Origin: Aristolochia californica
Taxonomy: Eukaryota; Streptophyta; Magnoliopsida; Piperales; Aristolochiaceae
DNA length: 64,000 nucleotides
Assembly (NCBI GenBank): GCA_029961685.1
Contig: JARWKL010000015.1
Location: 25,141,220-25,205,219, forward strand
Direction: 5' to 3'
Shown here: positions 1 to 11,375 of the stretch, in pieces
Layout of the letters: each line of letters opens with the position of its first letter
How positions within the stretch are numbered: position 1 is the first letter of the stretch
Translations under genes and position numbers: made by a program
Notes under the pieces: generated by a model
The model's database searches: none
The model's input: the letters and a program-made list of their open reading frames with translations, nothing else
Told to the model about the DNA's origin: nothing

Positions 1-1690
1 GGTTAGAGATTCTCATAGGAGGGAATCAAGGTCCCATAGTTCAATTTTCGCTCATTGGGCGGTCCAATCTTTACGACTCACATGGAGGTGAAGGTGAACA
101 AGTTTAAGAACTACACCGTTGAACAATTGGCTAGTGGGTATCCCTATATTTAGTTAAATATTATAAATTACTCAATAATTTTTTTCCTTTTATTTTTCTA
201 ACTTACAATGTTAAATTTGATAACGTTTTGTGTTATTTCTTTTTTTAGAGAGAAATTTGATGTTGATATGTAGAGTGAAGCGACAACATGAGATATCATG
301 TATTCTGTATGGGTTGTTGCATTTCGATAGGATAGGACTGATGCATGCCTGGTATAGAGAGAGTGAAGGTTACCCATGATATTGGGGTTTCCCTCGAGGA
401 GTGGCACTAGTTGTGGGTGAACGTGTTTCAAGGAGAGAGATTCTAGGTGATTAGATTTCTAGGAGTCGTGTTTCAAAGTCTCAATTATTTTTTATTTTAC
501 TCATGTCAAATGTTCATTTGCAAATTATTTTCAAGTAAAATTTAAAAAAAAATAGCAAACAAATTGTTCGACATAATATGAGAGTGAAGAATTTTATGCG
601 TATCTAAGAGAAGATGATATTATTTAACTTAGAGTATATTTTTTTTCAATTGTACTACTAATGTAATACATTTATATGCAAGTATCCTTTAAATAAGTAG
701 GATAAAAATTGCATTGATAATTTCGTATAACTCATCTGTCAAAGGGATTTGAACAACAATATGTAAGTATAATCATAATTTTAGCTTTCATATAAATAAT
801 ATATTTTATTTTAAGCAACATAATTGTCTTATGTTATTTTTCACAGGAGCGGATGCAATGATTAGTACAAGAGGTACAATAGGCTAGTGGGTAGGTTGAT
901 GAGTGTGGCATTGTGTATAGTATTCGTGGAGCTAGGTTTGGGTATGTTAAGGGGTTGGGTTTAACTCATTCTCCTTTAGTTAGGATGGTCCAATCATCTT
1001 CATCTCAATTGTCTTCACAGATGAAGGAGGAGTTGCAAAACATTAAAAAGGTGTTGATCCAAACTCAAGAGCAATTGGGAAAAGTACAGTCTCAAACTAA
1101 AAAGTTGAGCGTCATGTTGAAGAGCAGTTGAATAATCTTCTAAATGACTATGAAAATAAGATGAAGTCTACCGAGGATAATATGCAAATTTAGAGTCATC
1201 CATCTTCAAATTTTCCCATAGATGGTGTACAAATTTTTTTAATTTTGTATTATTTAGAAAAGTTTGTTATAATTTATAAAAAAAATGGGACTTTATTGTA
1301 TATATTTTTCTTGTTATATACATTTGATAATTGATTATTTTTATATTTTATAATTTTATTGTATTTATATTAAAAGGGTAAAATATGATTTTTAACAATT
1401 TTTTACTTTTTCCAAAAAAATATTTTTTGATAATTATAATTTAAAAAAAATCACCGAGAAAGCAACATTGCCATCTGCCAACAAATTTCCAAATTATCGG
1501 CATAGAATAGACTCTTTGCCAACAAATTTAGAACTCATTGGCAAAAATTTTAATTTCTATTACCGAATTTATAAATTCACTAGCAAAAGTTCTACTAGCG
1601 AAAACATGCTAGTGAATTCTATCAATGAATTTTTCTTTTAGACTCCCCCCAGTGAAAACTTCTTTGGTAGATGTTTATTTTCTTGTAGTG
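1..1690 (+). mobile_element. CACTA (En/Spm-type) transposon, 3' end
   Basis: The stretch ends at 1678-1690 with TTTTCTTGTAGTG, the inverse of the classic CACTACAAGAAAA terminus. About 1490-1640 contains repeated short motifs such as ACTAGC and TTGGCAA, as expected of CACTA subterminal repeats. A short open frame at 913-1131 begins with a tract (YSIRGARFGYVKGLG) like the C-terminal part of plant Ptta/En/Spm transposases, followed by a coiled-coil-like tail. Other transposase pieces at 1-480 are broken by stops. The 5' terminus lies left of the window, so the element is incomplete here and looks inactive. Confidence 0.75.
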
Positions 1691-2851
1691 AGAAGACTTT
1701 AACATATAAGTATGAAGAGGATGAACAACTCTTTAGACAAAGCAAAGCTATGAAGAGGTCTCTTTGTGTCAATCTTCAGGTGAAACAAAGTTGTGTATGA
1801 AGAGGATCAACAAGCCACGAGAAAGAGAGAGAGGCCCATGGAACTGAGAATTCTCGAAGTTGAATATCTCATCCGTTTGAAGAGAGAGAGAGAGAGAGAG
1901 GAAAACATCTTCAAATCTACCTCACATGGCCGCAACCAAACCAGAGAAAAAAATATCAGCAATCAGCAGTGTCGCTGACCATCGTTGGCTCAATAATGGC
2001 CGCGAATGCCGCCTAACGCCCCCACCAAAACTCCTCGCCTACTGTGATAACATGTGGCTGGGGCATGGTGCAGATGCGTCTCCAGCTGCTCCCCATGTCT
2101 CACTTAACCTACTTAGTCAATCCATGTTTCAAACACTATAGCTAATGTAATGTTGATAGGCTCAGGGTTGGGCATCTCTTGAAGACGTAGTCTCGTGTAT
2201 CTAGTGAGACATCTCGGTTCTCCGTTTTTCAACTAGGTCTATATATATTGACAATTTCGATTTAATCTTATAAGAAAGTAAGAGATAGATTTAGGGGAGT
2301 CCCTTCCTTCTAGAGAGAGATTTGGGGAGCTCCTCCCATCCAACAACACTCATGCATGGGCAAGTTGATGAGGAAGATTCTACGGAGGGTCAAAGTCAAA
2401 AGCAAAGCTTGAGATGTTGGGGCCGAATGGCACCAGCTGTCGTGTAATAAAAGAAGATAATCAATGGCCACAACCCATTTGATTATGTCAAGGAACCAGC
2501 TAGAGTTTCGGAGGATTTATAACCTGCAAATAGCTTTCCTGAGACCGGCAAAATACAGGTTTACAGGTTTGTAGGAGAGAGAAAAGGAAATGAGATGCCA
2601 ACTCACCTGACTTGCCTCTCTTCCTGGATCTCTCAATAATAATATTTGAATATTCTCTGGGATTGAATAAAGCCCAGTTTTCTCCTTCGTTCGTCTGCGC
2701 TCTTCGTCTTGTCTTCTTCTTCTTCTGTTTTTTGCACTGTGCTGCCCTGCAGTTTTGATCAGGTGTGAACGGGTGGTGCAGTGGCGGAGGCTTGGCTTTT
2801 TTGGTTAGGAAACCCCGGATTGTCCTCGTCTTTCTCTTGCATCTGTTGGTG
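1691..2851. other. Intergenic region and probable 5' region of the next gene
   Basis: No convincing coding region. A (GA)n microsatellite lies at about 1880-1901. Pyrimidine-rich sequence at 2690-2760 is compatible with promoter or 5' UTR of the gene starting at 2852. Confidence 0.5.
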
Positions 2852-4002
2852 ATGAGTAGACTTCGAGCCAGTTCATTTAATGATTTCATTCCTGTGGCTA
2901 ATCATGATTCGTTTCTTGAAGGTGATTCGTCTGCTTCTCTCCTTTCTTTGTTTAGTTTCCAGACGAGTTCTTGTAGGTTTAAATGGGTTAGAATTCACAT
3001 GAAATATAAAGGTAGAAGGATATGTTTCTGGGTGTTTCGATTTTTTTTTTTTTTTTGGTTTTCTCTCATTCTGATCATGGAGAATTTTCAGAAACGAATT
3101 TTCGTTTTTGTCCATCTCGTTCTGATTTCTGATGTTATTTGCTAACAGGTCTCTCTGCAAACGTGAAGCTGTTATTGAAGCTAATTCAAGAACACAATGA
3201 AGCGTGCCGGAGGGACGAGTCCACTCGGACAACGCAAAGAATCGCCGGAATGATCAGCATTATTGATGATATAAGATGCCGGATCGAAAGATCAATCCCC
3301 CCTAATCGGAAAGAAGCCGTGCTTCGCCGGTGCAAAACCGAGCTCCGACGTACTCCAATACCGAAAGATAAGAAACCCCCCGAGCCCGTCAACGATGACT
3401 GTCAGGCGCTGCGGAGAGAGCTCTCCGCCAGCCATGAAGCACGGAAGAGCCTCGAGAGGATGTTCTCGAGCCTCGGCAAGGAGAAGGAGATCATGGCTGC
3501 TGAACTCGCCAGAAAGGTCCAAGAAATAAGCTGCATGGAGGAAGACATCAACGATCTCAAAGTCCGGAACGAGAGATTACTGCAGATGGTTCAACACTGC
3601 GCGGCTGAGCACAAGGAGCAGAAGATCGAAGTAAGGGAGAGTTCAGGAAACCAGGCGCTCCAGGAGCGGAATAAGAGGCTCTCAGAGCAGCTCCTGAAAT
3701 CGCTGGATGGGTATCGGTCGCAGAAGAGGAAGATGAAGGAGGCGCAGGAGGAGAACGCCAGGCTTCGCGTGAAGATGGTGGAGATAGCGCAGGAAGTGGT
3801 GGTGGGACAGGAAAAAATCCATGGCTTCCGGGAGAGATTCGAGAGGAGGAAAGAGAAGGAGCTGAACGTGGAGGAGGAGCTCAGTGCTGTGGAGAGCTTG
3901 TTTCAGCGCTTTGAGGTTAAGGCCACAACGGGCTGGCCCAAAAGAAGCGAGTGTAAGCCCAAGCCAGATATGATGGCCGAAAAATCCCCTCTCCTGGCCT
4001 AG
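2852..4002 (+). CDS. Plant coiled-coil protein of unknown function (2 exons)
   Basis: Two exons, 2852-2921 and 3149-4002, joined by a GT-AG intron (donor 2922, acceptor AG 3147-3148), give a frame of 307 residues. The join restores a Gly codon, so the reading frame runs through cleanly. The start at 2852 (MSRLRASSF) is preferred; an in-frame ATG at 2765 would add 29 hydrophobic residues. The first 70 residues contain an uncharged-to-basic helical segment (LSANVKLLLKLIQEHNEAC). From about residue 110 to 290 the protein is almost continuous charged heptad-like coiled coil (ELARKVQEISCMEEDINDL, RLSEQLLKSLDGYRSQKRK). There are no membrane segments or catalytic motifs. It resembles kinesin- or myosin-tail-like plant proteins without an assigned role. 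Intron size 227 bp. Function is not inferable beyond probable oligomerisation. Confidence 0.75.
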
Positions 4003-5361
4003 CCGTCGGGGTCAGCGTTGGCTTAGCCTCTTATTTTCGTCCATGACAAACTGACCCACAAGGAATGGAAATTCATTTTTTAGTGGTTGAAACATAAATA
4101 AATGTAGAGCAGTGATACCTGTGAAACAATTCTGTCCCTGATAAATCATTTAACAAGTTGGGAATTGTACTTAGATTCGCCAGAAATGTAAAAGATATGA
4201 ATAAGTTGAAGTTTTCAATGGCATCCATGGAATATTGATGATTCCCACTTCTCCTGAATCCGATTCATGTCTCCTGACAGAGAGATATCTAGCTCTTTGA
4301 TATGATTACCAATCCTTCACCATACAACGCCTGCACCCAAAGATAAACTAGTTAAACTGATATGCTCAAAACACCTGGCATGCCAAGGTTCAACTCAACT
4401 CAATCAGAAAATAAGTCAATTGCAGGCTTCAGTTTTAGCAACTAGGAAAACCCAGATCAAGCCAGATCCAAAATAGGCAAATCCATTTAGCCGACAGAGA
4501 TTTCACTTGAATCCTAGCACCTTCAATTCGGATATGCATGGCATGTTATGAGTTGGATTGACTTAAGAGGATCAGAGCCTGTTCCGAGTTGAGTATAGCG
4601 ATTTGTTCAATATGGCATATCTGCAATCCTCTTCCTATATGTGGTTATGTCATAAAGTTCTGCTTTAGAAAGCAAATTCCTTTTTTAAGCAATGCAAAAA
4701 TCATTTACCAGAATTGATCTGCTTCATGTCACAATCTGTAGACCGGTCATGACACGATTTTGAAGGTCAAGCGTGTGGCCTAAGCTTCCTGCTTCATCTG
4801 CTCAACTAATAATCCAAACTAGAAATTGTTAGCTTAACACAACCATGTTTGAATATGACATCACTGGAACAAGAAATATCGTATTTTGAAATAAATTTCC
4901 CTGCCAAACATGGCAAACACCTCAGTCTTTGAGAAAACAAAAACATAAAAGAAACATGTATGAAAAAGAATGGGATGCCAAAGCATCTGCTTTCAATACC
5001 AGGTATTGTTTGCCAAATATCATCACCAGCAAAGCACTCAATTGTTAGTCCCAAGAATATATGAAAGAGGAGGCTTGTGTCAGGTTGCTAGCTGCATAAA
5101 ACCATGGTCAATACAAGCATCAAGAATCTCAATCACAAATTATACTCGAAAAAGAAATGAAAAACTCTATGTGCCCGCGGGCGTGTGCGAAGTGTGCGAG
5201 AGCGAGCGAGCTCTAAGAAAAAATGAAAAGGACCTAGCAGTCACTCTGGAAAAGCAGAGAATGTGGATTCCAAAAATCAAAGAAAATAAGCTCACCCTGC
5301 CTACTAGGTAATTTCACGTTTGAGCATCTCCATCCTTGGAACTAGCTTGGCCACAATCAGA
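4003..5361. other. Intergenic region between convergent genes
   Basis: Contains the 3' flanks of the coiled-coil gene (left) and of the PPR gene on the other strand (right). Open frames here are short and show no recognisable domain. I see no RNA gene or repeat. Confidence 0.5.
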
Positions 5362-7107
5362 CTAACCAGACTCTAACTGTGTGTTCATCTTCTCCAATAA
5401 TCTAAAGATTTCTTCTATCTCAGGATGTGTTTCTTCGCCAGCAATAAACTCTTGAACAACACCATGAACCTCAATTGAGCTGCTGCCTGGTACCTTCTGC
5501 ACCCCCTTTTCCTTCATCAATTTTCTCACACGTACTGCATCCCTGTATCTTCCAGCCGCTGCATAGATATTAGAAAGTAGCACATAAGCTCCACTGTGCC
5601 GTTCTAATTGTACCAAATGCTTAGCTGCAAGCTCTGCCAGATTGATTTCCCAGTGAATAAAACATGCACTTAATAAGGCCCTCCAAACAATAGCTTCTTC
5701 TGAGGTGTTGGACAAAACAGGCATCTTTTGAATAATTTCAATTGCCTCCTCAAAAAGACCAGCTCGACCAAGGAAGTCCACAACACACCCATAATGTTCA
5801 CACTTAGGCTCGATGTTGTATACCGATTTCATCTTATGAAACTCATCCAAACCTCTCTCCACTTCTCCACAGTGGCTACATGCAGTAAAAATTGCAATAA
5901 AGGTGATTCCATCAGGGGTAAACCCACTATCTTTCATTTCTAAAAATAGCTTAAATGCACCCTCTCCATCCCCATGCATTGCCAATCCCAAAATCATAAC
6001 ATTCCAACAGACAGAATCTCTTTGAGGCAGTTCATTGAAGACTTTTTTTGCTAAACCCAAACGACCACATCTGTTATACATGTCAACAAGAGCAGTACCA
6101 AATCGAACACCAACTGACAACCCAATTCGCTCCACATACTTGTGAATCCATATTCCAAGTTCTAGAGCTCCCAGCTGAGCACAGGCACCAAGAACACTAA
6201 CCAAAACTGACTCATCAAGGTCCACATTGGTCAACTGCATTAACTGGAACAGCTTCAGACCTTCCTTGAAGCAGTTATTCTGCACATAACCTGATATCAT
6301 GGAGCCCCATATTCCTCTATCCTTCACTGGAGCCTCGTCAAATAGAAAACACGCAGAATCCACATCCCCCTGCTTGGAGTATCCAGAAATCATGACCGTC
6401 CAAGCCACTTCTGTTCTCTGAGGAATGATATCAAACAAGTATCGAGCAGCTCTCATATCACCAAAAACCGAATACATCAGCATCAAAGTATTGCCAACAT
6501 AAATATCACACACGAATCCTAGTTTTACAACATGGGAATGAACCTGTTCCCCAAACCTTAAGTCTTGGAGATTAGAACAAGCTTTTAAGATATAAGGGAG
6601 AGTGTAATTATCAGGGTAGGAGCGATCAAGCAACATCCCCATATAAATCTCAGCAGTCATGAGAAAATCTCCATTCAGGAAGAAGGCCTTGATCATGGTA
6701 TTACAGATGCAGATAGTGGGGTAATCGGTTCGCTGAAAGAGCGTCCAAGTGTGCTTCAGGTCTCCATGAACTGGGTTCGAGCAGAAGTCCATAAGTCTGC
6801 TGATAGCAAACTTGTCATCGCCAAGTCCTGCTACAATGATTTGTGCGTGGGTTTGTCCCAGTTGTCTAATATTCTTGCATTTATCCACGACTCTGATGAT
6901 AGTCCTAGGACTAGGCATGGCAAACCATGGAACGAGCCCCCCCTCTTTCAGAACAGAGTTTCGATTCCAATCTGCTAGAAAAGACCAAAAATCCCTTCGA
7001 AACGCGGTCTTTCGTCCGCCATACCCGTCGAAGTATAAAGCCTTGGCCGTTCTCTCCCGGGAACCATGACTCTGCGTCTTGAGAATTGAGAGAAGAAATG
7101 GCGGCAA
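5362..7107 (-). CDS. PCMP-type PPR protein (PLS class with E/E+ tail)
   Basis: Intronless frame of 581 residues, as usual for PPR genes. PLS-type repeats run from about residue 65 to 500 (examples: CNTMIKAFFLNGDF, AWTVMISGYSKQGDVDSA, GTALVDMYNRCGRLGLA, CWNVMILGLAMHGDG). They are followed by an E domain (EHYGCVVDFLGRAGLFEEA, AIVWRALLSACFIH) and an E+ tail (PGSSSIEVHGVVQEFIAGEE). There is no DYW deaminase, so any RNA-editing role would need a separate deaminase. The N-terminus is Arg-rich and poor in acidic residues, compatible with an organelle presequence. Such proteins bind organellar transcripts in a sequence-specific way and usually direct C-to-U editing. The target is not predictable by eye. 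Start: first in-frame ATG; a Met at about residue 64 (MPSPRT) directly precedes the first repeat and is an alternative. Confidence 0.93.
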   Translation of the reverse strand: MPPFLLSILKTQSHGSRERTAKALYFDGYGGRKTAFRRDFWSFLADWNRNSVLKEGGLVPWFAMPSPRTIIRVVDKCKNIRQLGQTHAQIIVAGLGDDKFAISRLMDFCSNPVHGDLKHTWTLFQRTDYPTICICNTMIKAFFLNGDFLMTAEIYMGMLLDRSYPDNYTLPYILKACSNLQDLRFGEQVHSHVVKLGFVCDIYVGNTLMLMYSVFGDMRAARYLFDIIPQRTEVAWTVMISGYSKQGDVDSACFLFDEAPVKDRGIWGSMISGYVQNNCFKEGLKLFQLMQLTNVDLDESVLVSVLGACAQLGALELGIWIHKYVERIGLSVGVRFGTALVDMYNRCGRLGLAKKVFNELPQRDSVCWNVMILGLAMHGDGEGAFKLFLEMKDSGFTPDGITFIAIFTACSHCGEVERGLDEFHKMKSVYNIEPKCEHYGCVVDFLGRAGLFEEAIEIIQKMPVLSNTSEEAIVWRALLSACFIHWEINLAELAAKHLVQLERHSGAYVLLSNIYAAAGRYRDAVRVRKLMKEKGVQKVPGSSSIEVHGVVQEFIAGEETHPEIEEIFRLLEKMNTQLESG

Positions 7108-7741
7108 TGCAGAAAGTCGTCTTGTTCGAATTAAGGGCCTCCTGGTCGTTTACTGATAACTCTGGTAAAAAATGGGTTTCATCGCATTGACGGGGCCCAT
7201 GTTCTGATTAGTTCCCTCTAAGTAGTCAATATGTTGTATATTTCGACAAAATAAAATACTAAATATAAGAAATTTAAAGTATTTGGTTGAAATCAGAAGT
7301 TTTGGCAAAACAAATCCACCATAAAATAGTCTTAAACCATTTTTCTCATTACAACTTTGCCTTGAAAGCAACTAGAGTATTTGAAATAAAATTTGGTTAT
7401 TTATCTTTTATACTTAAATCATTAATTTATCAATTGCATAAATTGAACAATTTTATTCAATTCCTTTAAGCTTTAATATATCCTTTTCCACAAATTGTTC
7501 CTAGATTTTGGCAATCTATCAACCAATTAATCTTCCACTATTTTTCTTAATTTAAGGTGCACCTTTTGCTCTCATTTGATGTTTGAACTTCACCTCTTCC
7601 CTATTAGAACTATGGCTCAAAGTCTTGAAAATGAGAAGCAACGTATATTACAAACACTGAATTTTTCCCTAATCATAAATAGACACCGAAGTTTTCCCTA
7701 ATCATAAATCTTGTTAAAGTGTATTTTTTTTATAAATAATT
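7108..7741. other. AT-rich intergenic region
   Basis: Upstream flank of the PPR gene. Only short, unsupported frames; nothing recognised. Confidence 0.5.
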
Positions 7742-8575
7742 TGTTGGCATGAGTCGTATTCCAAGGAATCAAAAGAGGAAATCATCTAAGTTATCCTCTG
7801 AGAAATTAGAGGAGAAAATCCTCCCCTGATTTATCATCTGAGATTACAGGAGGAAATCCTCCAATATTGATCTTGTAAATTAATTTGTATAAATACCCAT
7901 GTAAACTAAAAGAAAGAGATATCAGAGGAAAATATGATATGGTCTCAGAGCGGGTGAGCTCTTTCGATGATGACATCGGTGAGCTCCGATCCTTGATGGA
8001 GGGAAGAATCTTCTCCTCTGCTACGGACCCATCTCCTAAATCGGAAACTCCCACTATGGTGAGCCATCCTCTCCGAAGGTGGCAGAAAACAGATCAACGG
8101 TCACGGTGACCGCCGACTTTGGCTGAACCTCCGACGTGCAAAAAGGTGTTCCGGAGACGACGGAAGCCTTCCCGTCCCGTGAGGTTTAGGGGAGCCCTAA
8201 CAAAGAAGCTCTCTCGTCCGGAGCTATTTAGAGGTCATCCATGGGGCATGACGGTGACCTTTCAATTAAATCCATTTCCTAACTTAGGCAGAAGTAATTG
8301 GAAAGAGAGACCCGGACCGGGCTAGACGAACTAGACTCAAAGTCGAATAAACCCAACGGCTCGGACCAGACTAGACTTGACTCGGACCTTACTGAACCTA
8401 TCCCAGGTTGTTGAGATGTGTATCTCAGGCAAAGACAAACCGGTGTATTTAAACGATGATCCTCCTCAAATGGATGTGGACCCAGGTAATACTTTCCTCG
8501 AATCTATTGGAGAGGCTGATTGCAACATGTGGATACTTAATTATTTAATTATGGAGTAATGGACCATATGACATT
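7742..8575 (+). mobile_element. Copia LTR retrotransposon, 5' remnant (LTR, primer site, gag start)
   Basis: An LTR-like segment starts TGTTGGCATGAG at 7742 and carries a TATAAATA box near 7888. It is followed by TGGTCTCAGAGCG at 7940-7952, one change from the tRNA-Met primer-binding site TGGTATCAGAGC. Degenerate coding matter follows. At 8395-8570 a frame with VVEMCISGKDKPVYLNDD matches the conserved start of Copia gag (ISGKDKxxYxNxD). The rest of gag, all of pol and the 3' LTR are missing. Confidence 0.7.
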
Positions 8576-8923
8576 TGATGCCAAAAAATTTTATCAGACC
8601 TCTCCTCCCTGGAAAACTAGCATTATTTTCTTTTCCATGGTTGGTCATTCTTCACTGTGAATTATGCCAACAAGTAGTTATGCAGAAATGAAAGCAGAAA
8701 AAAAATGGAGAAGAGACTGAATGAGAAGAAAGGGTAGCCTTTATTTGTAATCTATACGTATTTTAACTCATCCCGGACATTACTAGCTGCTACAACGTCT
8801 AGTGCTCAACAGACACTCTCACCGCTCCCTAATGAAGTTATTGGTCAACACAGAGACCTCTAAAAGACTGCAAAACGAAGAAACAAGTTAAAAATTACAG
8901 GCCATCCTGGATACTTGTAGCTG

Positions 8924-9280
8924 CTAACAATCTCCAGGTGAGAAAGAAGTTTTCACATGGCATTGTTTGGGAAGCTCAGACAAGGCACTGGGTTGCACTC
9001 GTCGGAAAATGGGGAGGACCCGGTTGAAGCACTTGCAAGCCAGCTGCTTGTCATCCGGAGCAGATATCAATTCAGAAAGCCGCTGGACTCCGGTGCAACA
9101 CAGCGCCGGCGGGGTGGACTGCAGTCCTCTCAGGAAAGTGAAGCACTCTGCCATGAGGGCCATCACTCGACTACAGGCAACTATCTCTCCCCCTGGCCCC
9201 CCATCGTCGCCTGCACGGAGCGGCTCTGCCAGGCAAGGTGCCACCATGAGCAACAATACCCAGATAACTGTGCTCTTCAT
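8924..9280 (-). CDS. Non-specific lipid transfer protein (divergent type I)
   Basis: 118 residues. A signal peptide (about 1-18, VIWVLLLMVAPCLA) precedes a mature region with the eight-cysteine motif in order C, C, CC, CxC, C, C. Spacings are 9, 14, 19, 1, 22 and 10 residues. Type I proteins normally have about 13 between the last two cysteines, so the C-terminal loop is short, and the protein stops directly on the eighth Cys. The acidic, Gly-rich stretch after the signal (RAGDDGGPGGE) is unusual. Secreted nsLTPs carry fatty acids or cutin and wax monomers in an internal cavity. A second family member lies on the same strand 2.8 kb to the right, suggesting tandem duplication followed by divergence. 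A weak TATA-like ACAAATAC lies at about 9341-9348. Confidence 0.88.
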   Translation of the reverse strand: MKSTVIWVLLLMVAPCLAEPLRAGDDGGPGGEIVACSRVMALMAECFTFLRGLQSTPPALCCTGVQRLSELISAPDDKQLACKCFNRVLPIFRRVQPSALSELPKQCHVKTSFSPGDC

Positions 9281-9339
9281 CTTCTTCCTGCTGCAATTGG
9301 GATTAATGCTGAATCTGACGTTTGAGTGATTCAGTGAGG

Positions 9340-9350
9340 TATTTGTAAGT
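9340..9350 (-). promoter_or_regulatory. Weak TATA-like box of the first lipid transfer gene
   Basis: The minus strand reads CTTACAAATAC, about 60 bp upstream of the ATG at 9280. It aligns with TATAAATAC upstream of the paralogue at 12420 but has lost the first T-A. Weak evidence; transcription start not known. Confidence 0.35.
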
Positions 9351-10132
9351 TCAGAAAAGAAATCCAGGACACGAGTTGGTTAAGATTGTTAGAGATGTTT
9401 GTCCGGAAGTGAGTTTCGTCATTTGGCATGGAGCAGAAAAGAAGAACCAGAAAGAGAAAGGTGTGATGAAAGATTGCTTTGTTTGGATTGGGGTTTGTTG
9501 TTGTTCCCATTCAAGCAACTTTTGCAACTGACCCATGAGAAAACATGTGACAAGGCCATGATTTAAGAAAAAATGGTTCCCAGCTTTTATAATATTTTGC
9601 TATTACTCAGAATACTGAGCTAATTGGCCAAATAAGATTGTCGTACTATTTTTCTAAATAATCTTATGAAAATAAAAATCGAAGCAATCACGACCAATAA
9701 CTATGGAAGAGTCTCACCTAACTTTCACAACAAGAAGCCTTACAAAGTCATAACTCTTATGATGGAGTCTTACATGAGTCTCACAAAAGGAAATTTCACA
9801 GAAGATTCTCAGTTAAAGATGTTTTCGTTATATTAGTCTTCTATTTATATTTAGTTATTTAATTATTTTAGAACTTATCTTTTAGTGTTCAACTTTGGGT
9901 ATAACTTGGATTAGGGTAATTTAACTGTAATTGGGTTTTACTTGTTTCTTATATTATAAATAGAGACACGTACACTTAAATTACATCAAGTTAGTGAAAT
10001 TTTTATCTTTAAAAAAAATTCAACATTAAACAAAGCTCAAGACGTAATAAGGGGACTTCAGGCCTAAACACGGTATATTTCCCATCGTCTATCAGTTCCA
10101 GGGGCAGAGTATTACCGTAACACTAGCAGAAG
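9351..10132. other. Intergenic, with a possible old LTR fragment
   Basis: No gene. The AT-rich segment about 9830-10020, with TATAAATAGAG near 9955, has the composition of an LTR promoter, but I find no partner copy in the window. Confidence 0.3.
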
Positions 10133-10292
10133 ATGGCGAAGCGTGTGGGCATTGCACTTCTTCTTGGTTGCTCTGGCCGTAACAGTTGGGATCTGCGGAG
10201 GAGAACTCGTCTCTGTCGCAATGTCTCAAATAGCTGACGGACTAATTCCCCACACCTTTTCCGGCAAGTTGTGCCGGAGTTTCACACATTAA
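10133..10292 (+). pseudogene. Possible frameshifted small secreted-peptide relic
   Basis: An ATG at 10133 (MAKRV) lies one frame off an open run from 10143 to the stop at 10290-10292. That run starts with a hydrophobic, signal-peptide-like tract (VWALHFFLVALAVTVGICGG). A single base change in length near 10142 would put the ATG and hydrophobic tract in one frame. The remaining 30 residues hold one Cys and no known motif. It may be chance. Confidence 0.28.
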
Positions 10293-10742
10293 AGATATAG
10301 GCTAGACAAGTGCGTTCAGAGAAGAAACTTGCCTGCAGCTAATGCCCAAAATCAAGCCCTCGACAGTAATTTTGAAAAGTCTCTCTCATTTCGTCTGCCT
10401 CTTTTTCTGCTCCGTATTCTCTGTGATTCTAACGGGTTTTATGAATTTTTCATGTTTCCGTCTTTAGAGCTACATTTCTACACAGATAAATTAAGAAACT
10501 TGCAGGATTTGGTTGAGTTGGAGTCGAGCTACTGTTGTTGACGAAAAGGCGGAATTGGAGTCCTCATGCAAGCAGTGCGATGAGGAGATTAAAAATCGTT
10601 GCTGTTTGCAGCTTACAGAGATTTGAAAATGTATGAAATTTCAATCATAGAAAATGCAGTTGATTGTTGGAAGTTTATCGGTGGTCAGCAATTTGCTCGG
10701 GGAAGTTATTTTCATATTAAAAACAAAAAAAAAAAAAAACCG
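10293..10742. other. Intergenic sequence
   Basis: No recognised gene. Ends in an A-rich run at about 10723-10739, which on the minus strand is a T-run directly behind the tRNA-like relic. Confidence 0.4.
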
Positions 10743-10817
10743 TGGCATATACAGGTCTCGAAACCTGTGACGTTCGCGTTATTAGCATGACGCTATAACC
10801 AACTGAGCAAATAAGCC
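10743..10817 (-). pseudogene. tRNA-Ile(AAU)-derived relic (pseudo-tRNA or SINE head)
   Basis: On the minus strand the 75 bases fold as a near-tRNA. The D-loop core AGTTGGTTA, the anticodon loop CTAATAA (anticodon AAU) and the T-arm with GTTTCGAG closely follow plant tRNA-Ile. Defects: the T-loop has one extra T (8 nt), the last D-stem pair and one anticodon-stem pair are mismatched, and one acceptor pair is T-T. A long T-run follows directly. This is either a decayed tRNA gene or the tRNA head of a SINE. Confidence 0.75.
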
Positions 10818-11375
10818 TATATGTAAAAATTATATCTTTACCATTTTTATTTAATGAAATATAAGACATGAATGCTTTCATAAAAGTAATGTATGACCAA
10901 CTCGGGACCCAATTGAACCTCAATGAAATCAGGTCATATTATCTGATTAGGTAAAATTTTAACAAATATATATACATCATCTTGTTCTACTTTATGTATT
11001 AAGTCTGTGTATGCATGATAGCACATTGCCTATTTAACTAGTTTATTTAATTCCTTTTATTTTCTTGATTTTATATTTCATATATATAATATGAAGCTAG
11101 AGGGACAGTGATAGAGTTTGAATCGCCTAAGATAACACATATTAAGTAACTTTTAACATGATTTTTATTTGCATTGAGTGAATGGTTGATGCTTCCTAAC
11201 AAAAAAATAGGAATAAATACAACACTTTAGCTTAATTTTATATGTAAGAGAGGGGGATCAGAGGGAGAGAGAACAAGGTCAAGGGAGAAGAGAGAGAGAG
11301 AGAGAAAGAGATAGGGCAGGCCTTGAAGATCAATGGAGAGAAATATAGAGAGGGAGAGGGGGAGGCTGTGAAGAT
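10818..11375. other. Intergenic, AT-rich then purine-rich
   Basis: No gene recognised. From about 11245 the strand becomes GA-rich, with a (GA)n run near 11285-11305. Confidence 0.4.

Noticed and set aside
8957..9329. Two plus-strand frames of about 120 codons
   Set aside because: Antisense of the lipid transfer protein gene.
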